From contig JBBIJR010000004.1 of the NCBI GenBank assembly GCA_037445875.1, positions 1 through 64,000 of the forward strand: a DNA stretch of 64,000 nt, given 5' to 3'. This document shows positions 17,571 through 25,800 of this stretch, piece by piece. The stretch comes from JBBIJR01 sp037445875. Its GTDB lineage: Bacteria; CLD3; SB21. The position numbers were made by a program, and so were the translations under genes. Within the stretch, counting starts at the first letter, position 1, and every line of letters begins with the position of its first letter. A model generated the notes under the pieces. The model searched no databases. It was not told the origin of the DNA and saw only the letters and a program-made list of their open reading frames with translations.

Positions 17571-18323
17571 ATGGAACGAATTGCACTCGCGTTTTCCTGG
17601 AATCTCACCCTGGCTGCGCTGGCTGTTGGAACTGCTTTCAGCCAGGACACCGTGCAGGTCGGAAGCCGGATGCTCGAAGGAGCGACCCTCCGGCTCGGGA
17701 CGACATCCGTGGAGAGCTTCAGGCTTCATCAGGGGGATCGAACTCCCGTAAGCCGGTCAATTCAAACCATCGAGCAAGCACTCGAGGACGGTGTACCCGT
17801 GTATCGAATCACGATTGTCCATTCCGCTGTCGGACGCGGCGATTCAGCCATCACGTCAATCGTCGTGCGGAAAAAGGACTTCGCGCTGCTGCGCCACCGA
17901 GTAAATGCCAGTCTTGACTCAGCAGTCGTTTCGTGCTCTCATGGGTACTTGACCGGGTGGGTAGTCCTGCCGAACAAGCCGATCCTCCTGTTCGACAGGA
18001 AGGCATCGCGGCCGGTCCTTCCCGTCGACGGTCCTGCCCCCTGGTTGTTAGGCGCCCTGCCACTGGACACAAACTTCCACGTCTTCATGCCCAGATACTC
18101 GATGTGGGAAACGAAAGAATTCATTGAAGAAATACACGTACTGGGCACAGAGATTCTTGAGCGTGAGGGGCGAAGCGTCGAATGCTGGAAAGTCGACAAC
18201 GGCCCTTTTGCAATCCCCGGCTACAGAGCCTACCGATGGGTGGACAAACGATCGCAAAGGATTCTTCAATCGGTACTCCGTGGAAAAGCCGAAGAACCTG
18301 AATACTGGTCGATAGCAAAATAG
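17571..18323 (+). CDS. exported hypothetical protein
   Basis: The 250-residue protein has a signal peptide (MERIALAFSWNLTLAALAVG, cleavage near AFSQ) and a strong AAAGGAG ribosome-binding site. The mature protein is mostly beta-like. Its C-terminal segment (GRSVECWKVDN, then YRAYRWVDKRSQRILQSVLR) resembles the DUF3108-like lipocalin-type proteins that bind hydrophobic ligands. The resemblance is weak. It lies between two T9SS cargo genes but has no sorting domain itself, so it probably stays in the periplasm. Confidence 0.65.
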   Translation: MERIALAFSWNLTLAALAVGTAFSQDTVQVGSRMLEGATLRLGTTSVESFRLHQGDRTPVSRSIQTIEQALEDGVPVYRITIVHSAVGRGDSAITSIVVRKKDFALLRHRVNASLDSAVVSCSHGYLTGWVVLPNKPILLFDRKASRPVLPVDGPAPWLLGALPLDTNFHVFMPRYSMWETKEFIEEIHVLGTEILEREGRSVECWKVDNGPFAIPGYRAYRWVDKRSQRILQSVLRGKAEEPEYWSIAK

Positions 18324-18348
18324 GCCCCGGTCAGACCGAGAACATCGC

Positions 18349-18379
18349 TTGACATTATGCCGCTCGCGTGGTAGCTTGC
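18349..18379 (+). promoter_or_regulatory. predicted promoter, TTG-N20-TAGCTTGC
   Basis: TTGACA begins at 18349, and TAGCTTGC lies at 18372-18379 with a 20-bp spacer. The start codon of the sialidase-like T9SS protein follows 45 nt downstream. Confidence 0.6.
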
Positions 18380-18424
18380 GATTGCCCGGAAGCTCCACCG
18401 ACGACCAACGATGCGAGGGGAACC

Positions 18425-20167
18425 ATGAACCCAACATTCAGATGTTTTGTAAGCCTGGCCGCATTGACGGCGGGCTTTTTCCTGTCCGCTGCGAACGTCT
18501 TATCGCAGGAAGGCCATCAAACGCAACGCACTCGTCTGAAGAAACTTCACCTCGAAACACCCGACGGGGAATTCGTCCCGGTCGACCGCACAACGATGCT
18601 CGTTACGGAGCCGTTCCGGATTTCCATCAACGGCTTCACGTCGGTACAGGTGAACGTGAACGATTCGAACCAGAATATCGTCGGCGACGCGGCCAACGAG
18701 CCGTCCATCGCCGTCGATCCGACCGATCCCAACCGCATGGCCATCGGCTGGCGGCAGTTCAACACGATCTCGAGCAATTTCCGCCAGGCGGGTTACGCAT
18801 ACACGACGAACGGCGGTTTGACGTGGACATTCCCTGGCGTGATCGAGCCGGGCATTTTCCGATCGGACCCGGTGCTGGGTTCCGACGCGGAGGGCAATTT
18901 CTATTACAACAGCCTGACGTCTTCTGGCGGGGATTTCTGGTGCAATGTTTTCAAGTCCGGCGACGGCGGGTCCACCTGGGATGGCGGCACCTTCGCCCAT
19001 GGCGGCGACAAGCAGTGGATGCACATCGACAAGACGGGCAGTATGGGACAGCATAACATCTATGCATACTGGACGTCGTCCTACAGCATCTGTCCTCCCG
19101 GTTTTTTCACGCGCTCCATCAATCGCGGATCCAGTTACGAAAGCTGTGTGGTTATCCCCGACGACCCCTTCTGGGGAACTCTGACGACCGGCTCGAACGG
19201 CGAACTCTACGTCGGCGGCGTGGGCATTGTCGATTTCGTCGTGGCCCGGTCGATCACGGCGAGGGACTCCGACCTGGTCGTGTCCTGGGACACGACCGTT
19301 GCCGTCGAACTCGACGGTGATCCTGGAGCGTTTGGAGGCCCGAACCCGAGCGGGTTGCTCGGCCAGACGTGGATAGCGGCCGACCGCTCCGGTGGGCCGT
19401 ACGACGGCAATGTGTATTTGCTCTGTTCCGTCGCACGCCAGTCCAACACGGACCCCCTCGACGTGATGTTCGCCCGCAGCACCGACGGCGGCCTGACGTG
19501 GAGCGCACCCGTTCGAATCAACGACGACGCCAGCCAGACCAACTGGCAATGGTTCGGCACCATGTCTGTCTCGCCGACGGGCCGCATCGACGTGATCTGG
19601 CTCGACACGCGCGATAATCCGGGCACGTATCTTTCATCGCTGTACTATTCGTATTCCCTCGACGGCGGCGACACCTGGTATCCGAATGTGCGCCTCTCTC
19701 AATCGTTTAACCCGCACCTCGGCTGGCCGCAGCAGCAGAAGATGGGCGACTATTTCGACATGGTCTCCGACAGCATAGGCGCGCATCTCGCCTGGGCCGC
19801 GACATTCGGTGGTGAACAGAACGTCTATTACGGCCGCATCACCCTGCCGATCGTGGGTGTGGAGCAAGAGGCAGACGGTTCCGCCCCGCGAGGCTTTTCG
19901 CTGGAGCAGAACTTCCCCAACCCCTTCAACAGTTCAACAGTGATCAGTTATAAATTATTGGTGAATACGAAAGCCACTCTGCGCATATACAACCTCCTCG
20001 GCCACGAGGTCCGGACGCTGGAGAGTGGACAACGAAGCGCCGGAGTACACGAAGTGTCGTGGGACGGGAAGGACCATTCCGGCAAAGCCGTGGCGTCGGG
20101 CGTGTATCTGTACCGGTTGGAGGCGGGCGGTGCAGTCAAAACGAAAAAGCTCATGCTTTTGAAATAA
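18425..20167 (+). CDS. secreted Asp-box propeller protein with T9SS sorting domain
   Basis: The 580-residue protein starts at the ATG behind GAGGGGAACC and has a signal peptide (LAALTAGFFLSAANVLSQ). The body carries sialidase-type Asp boxes (TTNGGLTW, SGDGGSTW, STDGGLTW, SLDGGDTW) and an AVDPTDPNRMAIGW strand, so it is a six-bladed propeller of the BNR class. The C-terminal 85 residues are a T9SS sorting domain (QNFPNPFNSSTVISY to TKKLMLLK) closely similar to that of the FG-GAP protein at 15348. The usual sialidase Arg triad could not be confirmed, so enzyme activity is not claimed. Confidence 0.88.
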   Translation: MNPTFRCFVSLAALTAGFFLSAANVLSQEGHQTQRTRLKKLHLETPDGEFVPVDRTTMLVTEPFRISINGFTSVQVNVNDSNQNIVGDAANEPSIAVDPTDPNRMAIGWRQFNTISSNFRQAGYAYTTNGGLTWTFPGVIEPGIFRSDPVLGSDAEGNFYYNSLTSSGGDFWCNVFKSGDGGSTWDGGTFAHGGDKQWMHIDKTGSMGQHNIYAYWTSSYSICPPGFFTRSINRGSSYESCVVIPDDPFWGTLTTGSNGELYVGGVGIVDFVVARSITARDSDLVVSWDTTVAVELDGDPGAFGGPNPSGLLGQTWIAADRSGGPYDGNVYLLCSVARQSNTDPLDVMFARSTDGGLTWSAPVRINDDASQTNWQWFGTMSVSPTGRIDVIWLDTRDNPGTYLSSLYYSYSLDGGDTWYPNVRLSQSFNPHLGWPQQQKMGDYFDMVSDSIGAHLAWAATFGGEQNVYYGRITLPIVGVEQEADGSAPRGFSLEQNFPNPFNSSTVISYKLLVNTKATLRIYNLLGHEVRTLESGQRSAGVHEVSWDGKDHSGKAVASGVYLYRLEAGGAVKTKKLMLLK

Positions 20168-20192
20168 CTTGCCCCTACTTACGCTCATTCAG

Positions 20193-20226
20193 GAACCCTT
20201 GCGAATATTCGCGGGGTTTCTTTTTT
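20193..20226 (+). terminator. intrinsic terminator
   Basis: A hairpin built from AACCC-TT-GCGAA and TTCGC-G-GGGTT is followed by TCTTTTTT, 26 nt after the stop of the T9SS propeller gene. Confidence 0.85.
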
Positions 20227-20237
20227 CGTTGGGCCGT

Positions 20238-20299
20238 CCCATCGTAGCGATGGGTGCTGTGTCATGCCGAGCGCTCCGAAAGAGTCCGAGACATAACAC
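20238..20299. repeat. intergenic palindromic repeat block
   Basis: A perfect 7-bp stem (CCCATCG-TAG-CGATGGG, 20238-20254) is followed by a GTGTCATGCCGAGCG...GAGACATAACAC segment (20259-20299). The latter resembles the dispersed GTCATnCCGAGCG repeats seen in many environmental genomes. Only this copy is present in the window. Confidence 0.4.
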
Positions 20300-20386
20300 A
20301 CCTCACCTCTTTGGCTGGAGACGCCACGCATCGTTCGCCGAGTAGCGGGGAACGAGCGTATCGAGGCAAGCTTGTCCCCTGAAGCC

Positions 20387-20650
20387 TCACCCTCCACTCA
20401 GCGCGCAGACGATGTGCACGCGTGAATGCGCCGGCACGGCTGCCCGCACATCGCGCGTGACTTCCTCGTCTACGAAAATCTTGATGTGCTCGCGTATCCG
20501 GTCCTGCTCGTTGATAATACGGAAACGGAAACCGGGGTATCGCACGTCCAGCGCTTTCAATACGTCATCGACCGTCGCGCCTTCGACTTCAACGCGGCCC
20601 GCATCGCGCGTGTACGAGCGCAGCGGCGTCGGGATGAACACGTCCGTCAC
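20387..20650 (-). CDS. MoaD/ThiS-like ubiquitin-fold protein ending in Gly-Gly
   Basis: This 87-residue protein uses a GTG start that overlaps the upstream stop as GTGA (20647-20650). It has the beta-grasp pattern: VFIPTPLRSYT, VEGATVDDVLKALDVRYPGF, HIKIFVDEE and the final VHIVCALSGG. A C-terminal diglycine is the hallmark of sulfur carriers and of archaeal small modifier proteins, which are adenylated by an E1-like enzyme. No E1/MoeB homologue is in the window. Coupling to the propeller protein suggests the two act together. Confidence 0.85.
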   Translation of the reverse strand: MTDVFIPTPLRSYTRDAGRVEVEGATVDDVLKALDVRYPGFRFRIINEQDRIREHIKIFVDEEVTRDVRAAVPAHSRVHIVCALSGG

Positions 20651-21831
20651 AGATTCACCGCCTCCACCGAGTAGATTTCCGGAAGGTGCCTTACCAGGTT
20701 CTTCCACGAACGGCCTTCGTCCGTACTGGCCCAGATTTCCCCGCCGGTCGTCCCGAAGTAGAGCCCGACCTTTTCGCGGTCGTCGGCGGTCATCGCCTGA
20801 CGCAGGACGGTAAGCCAACCCTGTGCGCGAGGCAGGCCTTTGTCGAGTCGCCGCCACGACGCGCCCGCGTTGTGCGTGACAAACACCGCCGGCTTGCCGC
20901 CCGGACTCGTGCGCGGCCACACTTCCGTGCCGTCCATCGGGAATACCCACGCCGTATCGGGATCGCGCGGATGCAGAACGATGGGAAAGCCGATATCGCC
21001 GACCGGCTTGGGCATGTTCTTGCCGATGCGCTCCCACTCGCCGTTTTCGCGCTCCATTCGGTAAATGCCGCAGTGGTTCTGCTGATAAAGCCGATCGGGC
21101 ATCAACGGATGCAGCCGCACGCAGTGAGGATCGTGACCGAACTCCGGATTCTCCGTCGGTAAGAAATCGGCCGCGCAGCCTTTGTTCAGCGGATGCCACG
21201 TGCGGCCCTGATCGCGGCTTTCGAACACACCTCCGCTCGACATGCCGATGTACATGTGCCGGGCGTCGCGCGGATCGATCAGGATCGAGTGCATCTTGGG
21301 CCCGTCCGGCGTGCCGTCCTGTTCCCCACCCGTCCACTTTTCCCGCATCGGATTCTCGTTGAAGCCGGCGACGCCGTGCCACGTCACACCTCCGTCCTCG
21401 GAACGGAAGAGACCCTGTGGAGACGTGCCCGCGTACCACGCGTTCGGCTCGGACGGATGTCCGGGCGTCAACCAGAATACATGATGGACGACCAGTCCTT
21501 TTTCGCCCTCCGGCACTTTGGGGAACGCGGGCGGCTGAGCGGCCTCTTTCCATGACTTTCCGCGGTCGGTGGAGCGGAACACGGTCGGTCCGAGGTGTCC
21601 GGTGCGGCACGCCATCAGCATCGTTCGCCGGTCCCGCGGGTCCAGCACGAGGTGATGAACGATATGGCCGAGGAACACCGGTACCGTCTGCTTCCACGTT
21701 TTTCGGGCGGGATCGCTCCGCATCATGAAGGCGCCTTTGCGCGTCCCGATGAGCAGGGTGACGGAGGACCTTCGAACGCTGTTGCGGCGAACGGATCGTC
21801 TGGTTCTTGACGCACGAATACCACGGCTCAT
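20647..21831 (-). CDS. Asp-box (sialidase-like) beta-propeller, cytosolic
   Basis: The 394-residue protein has five Asp boxes (STDRGKSW, SEDGGVTW, SRDQGRTW, THNAGASW, STDEGRSW) spread along a propeller. There is no signal peptide: the N-terminus is Arg-rich (RTRRSVRRNSVRRS), so it is probably cytosolic or nucleic acid-associated, unlike true sialidases. I favour the ATG at 21831 over a GTG 30 nt upstream because GTGAGG lies just before it. Its TGA overlaps the GTG of the diglycine protein. The same pairing recurs in many bacteria to my knowledge, but its role is not established. Confidence 0.82.
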   Translation of the reverse strand: MSRGIRASRTRRSVRRNSVRRSSVTLLIGTRKGAFMMRSDPARKTWKQTVPVFLGHIVHHLVLDPRDRRTMLMACRTGHLGPTVFRSTDRGKSWKEAAQPPAFPKVPEGEKGLVVHHVFWLTPGHPSEPNAWYAGTSPQGLFRSEDGGVTWHGVAGFNENPMREKWTGGEQDGTPDGPKMHSILIDPRDARHMYIGMSSGGVFESRDQGRTWHPLNKGCAADFLPTENPEFGHDPHCVRLHPLMPDRLYQQNHCGIYRMERENGEWERIGKNMPKPVGDIGFPIVLHPRDPDTAWVFPMDGTEVWPRTSPGGKPAVFVTHNAGASWRRLDKGLPRAQGWLTVLRQAMTADDREKVGLYFGTTGGEIWASTDEGRSWKNLVRHLPEIYSVEAVNL

Positions 21832-21897
21832 AGCAACCTCACGGCTAGTTGTGTTTATCACTGAAAGTGCAACGATTCAAATCCCACGGTCAAAAGC

Positions 21898-22356
21898 CTA
21901 CCCTCCCCGCTTATACCTCCCCATCAGCTGCGCTTCGGCGAGGACGTGGCCCTCCATCGCCTTCAGCAACTGGCGTTTGTTGATGCCGGCGTCGAGTTCG
22001 AGCATGACATCCAGCGCGTACAGCTTGAAGAAATAGCGGTGCGTGCCGCCGGGGGGACAGGGACCGCCGTAACCGATGTTGCGGAAATCGTTCGTGCCCT
22101 GTTTCGAATGGTCCGCCAGAATGCGGTCGTCCGAAACGGACTCTGGCAGCGCCGTGGTTGCGGGAGGTACATTGAACAAGACCCAGTGGACCCACGTTCC
22201 CGCCGGGGCATCGGGATCGTCGCAGATCAGCGCGAGACTGCGGGCTTGGGGCGGCACATCGGCCCATTTCAACGGCGGCGACACGTCGTCTCCGTCGCAC
22301 GTGTACTTGCGGGGAATCATGCTCCCCTCGGAAAAAGCCGAACTTGTCAGTCTCAT
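21898..22356 (-). CDS. YbhB/YbcL (PEBP-like) family protein
   Basis: The 152-residue protein has the phosphatidylethanolamine-binding protein signature: SSAFSEGSMIPRKYTCDGDD, SLALICDDPDAPAG, WVHWVLFNVP, YGGPCPPGGTHRYFFKLYAL. These proteins have a small anion-binding pocket and no signal peptide here; the bacterial function is unclear. The ATG at 22356 has an AAAGGAGG ribosome-binding site. It lies upstream of the propeller/diglycine pair, 66 bp away, and may share their transcript. Confidence 0.9.
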   Translation of the reverse strand: MRLTSSAFSEGSMIPRKYTCDGDDVSPPLKWADVPPQARSLALICDDPDAPAGTWVHWVLFNVPPATTALPESVSDDRILADHSKQGTNDFRNIGYGGPCPPGGTHRYFFKLYALDVMLELDAGINKRQLLKAMEGHVLAEAQLMGRYKRGG

Positions 22357-22490
22357 GACAGCCTCCTTTCCGATCCTCATCAAAATACTGAATCGGATGC
22401 TCTTTCGCCAACAAAGTCTTTCACCACCATGAATCGGGACTCGTTCAACAGGCTTCACGATTCACCATGCGCTTTCTTGCGCTAAATTGC

Positions 22491-22521
22491 TTGCCTTGCC
22501 ATCGATTCGATAGTACTTTTG
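22491..22521 (+). promoter_or_regulatory. predicted promoter, TTG-N20-TACTTTTG
   Basis: TTG (22491-22493) and TACTTTTG (22514-22521) match the classic Bacteroidetes -33/-7 elements exactly. No gene follows; instead a hairpin and T7 tract appear 55-70 nt downstream. Confidence 0.55.
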
Positions 22522-22524
22522 GAC

Positions 22525-22594
22525 AGGTTCTTTGCCGCCGATAAAAGGCCTCGTGAAGGTACTTATGAAACTGGAGGCCCGGGCCTTTTTTTGG
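22525..22594 (+). ncRNA. candidate small RNA or attenuator
   Basis: A transcript from the promoter at 22491 would be about 70 nt and end in GGGCC followed by seven T residues. GGCCTC (22547-22552) can pair with GAGGCC (22574-22579), or AAAAGGCC can pair with the terminal GGCCTTTT; the two pairings exclude each other. It contains no convincing open frame. It could be a stand-alone sRNA or a leader that controls read-through to the PAS sensor gene. No known Rfam-type motif was recognised. Confidence 0.4.
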
Positions 22595-22643
22595 GTGGGT
22601 TCTGCGGTCTTTCGGGGCGTCCCGGCCTGGACTCCAAAAGCCC

Positions 22644-22675
22644 TTGAATTTGAAGATTTTGAAAGCTTAGATTAC
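22644..22675 (+). promoter_or_regulatory. predicted promoter, TTG-N21-TAGATTAC
   Basis: TTG at 22644-22646 and TAGATTAC at 22668-22675 are 21 bp apart. It would give the multi-PAS sensor gene a leader of about 215 nt, in which I recognise no riboswitch. Confidence 0.35.
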
Positions 22676-22895
22676 ACACAATAGAGCCGGCAATCCGGGG
22701 ATGTCACTTCCGGCCCCGTCGGCCGTCCTCCGCAAAACAGACGAGCGCGGGCATCAACATCCTTCCGGCCAAATCTCAGGAGCGATTCTTCCTCCTAAGC
22801 ATGATGGGCACCTCCACCGGGGGCATCAGAGTCCCCTCATCCGCACAGCAACTGCCTCTTTTCCCTGACTGCCAGACGCCGAATGGAGAGCGGGT

Positions 22896-25800
22896 ATGAA
22901 ATCCGTGCCCAAACCGCCCCCCGTTCCCTGGCGACTTGCCTATATCCTGGCGGGCTTGACGGTGTTCATCGCGTTGTTCGGATGGCTGCTGTACTACTAT
23001 GACCAGCAGGAAGACCGGACCGAACGCCAGCAGGAACTTCAGACCATCGCCGATCTCAAAACGAACCAGATCGTCCAGTGGCGGAACGAGCGTCTCGCAG
23101 ATGCAAAATTCTTTCACAGTAATTTGTATTTTGCCGGCCACGTTCGCCTCTTGCTCAACGAGCGGCGCAACGCGGCGTACCAGAACATCATCCGTCATTG
23201 GCTCGCGCCGCTGAAGATGAACCATGACTACCGTATGATTGCGCTGATGGACCATCAGGAAAAGGAGGTGTTCCGCATCGGGGACTCAAGCGAGGTCTTC
23301 GGGCCGCGTTCGGTACCGTCGATCGGCGAGGCCAAGAGCGGCCGCCGGATCCAGTTCTCCGACATCTATTTTGCGGACGTCACGCACACGATCTGCATGG
23401 ACGTTGTGGTCCCGATCTCCCAGAGCGGGGAACTGATCGCGCTGCTGGTATTCCGCATCGACCCGTACGTTCGCCTCTATCCGATCTTGCGGACCTGGCC
23501 TGTAAACAGCCGTACCGCTGAAACCTTGATCGTACGACACGAAAACAACGAAGTCGTCTTCCTCAACGATTTCCGTCATCGCGTGCAGACGCCGTTGACC
23601 TATCGGCTGCCCGACACGCTGTCGCAGGTTCCCGCCGTCCAGGCGGTGCGCGGTTTCGAAGGCATTACGGAAGGTCCCGACTATCGCGGTGAGCACGTCC
23701 TCGCGGACGTCCGGCCGATTCCCCATTCGCCGTGGTTCCTGATCACCAAGATGGATCGATCCGAGGTCTTTGCCGGAGCCGCCGAAAGGGCCCGGTGGAC
23801 GTTCACCACGATGATCGCGCTGATCCTGGCGGGGGTATCGGGCGTCGGACTCTGGTGGAGGCACCAGCGCGCGCGATGGTACCGCAGCCAATGGGAGGCG
23901 GAAGCCGAGCGAAAGGCGCTCCTGCAGCATTTTGCCTACCTGGTCCGCTACGCCAACGACATCATACTTCTGACCACAGAGGGCGGCACGATCACGGAAT
24001 TCAATGACCGCACCCTTGAAGCGTACGGCTATTCGCGCGAAGAAATGCTGCAGCTGAATTTTCACGATCTGCGCGCCACAGAGACGGCGGAGTCCTTCTA
24101 CGGTCTTCTCAACCGTGTGGCCCGCAACCGGGGCCTCGTTTTCGAAACGGTGCACCGCCGAAAGAACGGCTCGTCGTTCCCCGTTGAATTGAGCGCACGG
24201 CTGATCGAACTGGAAGGTGTGAAGTATCTCCAGTTCATCATCCGCGACATCACGGAACGAAAAACGGCCCAGCACCGGATCGAGCAACTGAACCGGGCCT
24301 ACGCGCTGCTCAGCGAGGTCAACCAGATGATCGTTCGCACGTCCGAGCGAGGCGTATTATTCAACGAAGCCTGCCGCATCGCGGTGGAGATCGGCGGTTT
24401 CCGTCTTGCGTGGGTGGCCCTTGTGGATCCAGGAACGGACCGTGTGAACGTGGCGGCCTCTTGCGGGCCGGCCGCCGGCTGCCTCGAGAGCCTGACGATC
24501 ACCAGGTCCGCGGGTCCCCAGGAACAAGGACCTACCGGCACGGCTCTTCGAACCGGCCGGCCTGATGTGTGCAACGACCTCGCCGCCGATCCGCGCGTGG
24601 AACCCTGGCGGGAGGCCGCGGAGCGCTTCGGACTCCGTGCGTCGGGTGCATTTCCGTTGACGATGTTCGGGGAACTGGTCGGCACGGTCAATCTTTATTC
24701 GGACACGGCCGGTCTTTTCGACGAGAAAGAAACAAGACTCTTCACCGAAATGGCGAGCGACCTTTCCTTTGCGCTCGAACATATCCAGCGCGAACATCAG
24801 AGGCTGGAAGCGGAAAGCGCCCTGCGCGACAGCGAAGCCAAATATCGCATGATCGTGGAGTACGCTTCCGACGGCATTTTCCTCGCCGACAACAAAGGCA
24901 ACTATCTCGATGCCAACCCGGCGACCCGGGCCCTGCTCAGTTATTCTGCAAACGAGATCCGAACCCTCAACGTGCGGGATGTGGTGAAGACCAACGGCGG
25001 TCAGCCGCTGCCTTTGGACGAATTGCGCGCCGGGAAGGTCGTCGTGCAGCAGCGTGAACTGGTGACCAGGGACCGATCCACGGTCCCCGTGCAGATCAGC
25101 GCCAAGATGCTGCCCAACGGCAACCTGCTCGCCATCGTGCGGGACTTTACCGATATCCTGCGCGCCGAGCAGGATCTGCGGAAAGCCCTCGCCCGGGCGG
25201 AGGAATTGCAGAGTATCATCGATCGAAGCCCCGCCGTCGCGTTCCGGTGGAAGGCCGCCGAAGGATGGCCTATCGAGTTCGTTTCGGCCAACGTGGCTCA
25301 GTTCGGCTATGCAGCCGACGAACTCATCGCACGCAGCGAACGGTACGACGCCCTGATTCACCCGGACGATGTTTTTCGTGTGCGGCAGGTTGCTGTGGAA
25401 CATGCCCGCAGCGGGATGTCGGAGTTCAGCCAGCAGTACCGCCTGTTGACCCCAGAGGGGGACGTTCGCTGGGTGGAAGGCCGGACATGGATTCGGACCG
25501 ACAGCCGCGGGCGCATTCAGCACTACGAAGGGATCGTGTACGACATATCCGTGCGAAAAGAAGCGGAACAAGCCTACGTCGAGAGCGAGACGCGTTATCA
25601 GAAGCTCGTGGAGCTATCCACCGACGGAATCTTCACGACGGACGACGGGGGAAGGTTCACGTTCGTCAACTCGCGGCTGTGCCGTATGCTGGGGTATGAC
25701 GCCGGGGAACTGATGCACATGAATATCGGGGACACGTATCTTCCGGAGGAACGTGAGAACGCCGGAAGGCACCGTGCCGAGGCTTCCACCGAACCCATGT

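Larger units (their letters stand above)
22357..22895. other. 539-bp intergenic stretch between divergent genes
   Basis: It holds the YbhB upstream region, the orphan promoter and small-RNA candidate (22491-22594) and a second promoter (22644-22675). The last 200 bp before the sensor gene contain no recognised element apart from a GGAGAGCG ribosome-binding site. Confidence 0.5.

Noticed and set aside
22575..22586. Perfect palindrome AGGCCCGGGCCT as a protein-binding site
   Set aside because: It is better explained as part of the terminator hairpin with the following T tract.
22640..22895. Riboswitch (for example c-di-GMP type) in the long leader of the PAS sensor gene
   Set aside because: I could not find the conserved core of any class that I know.
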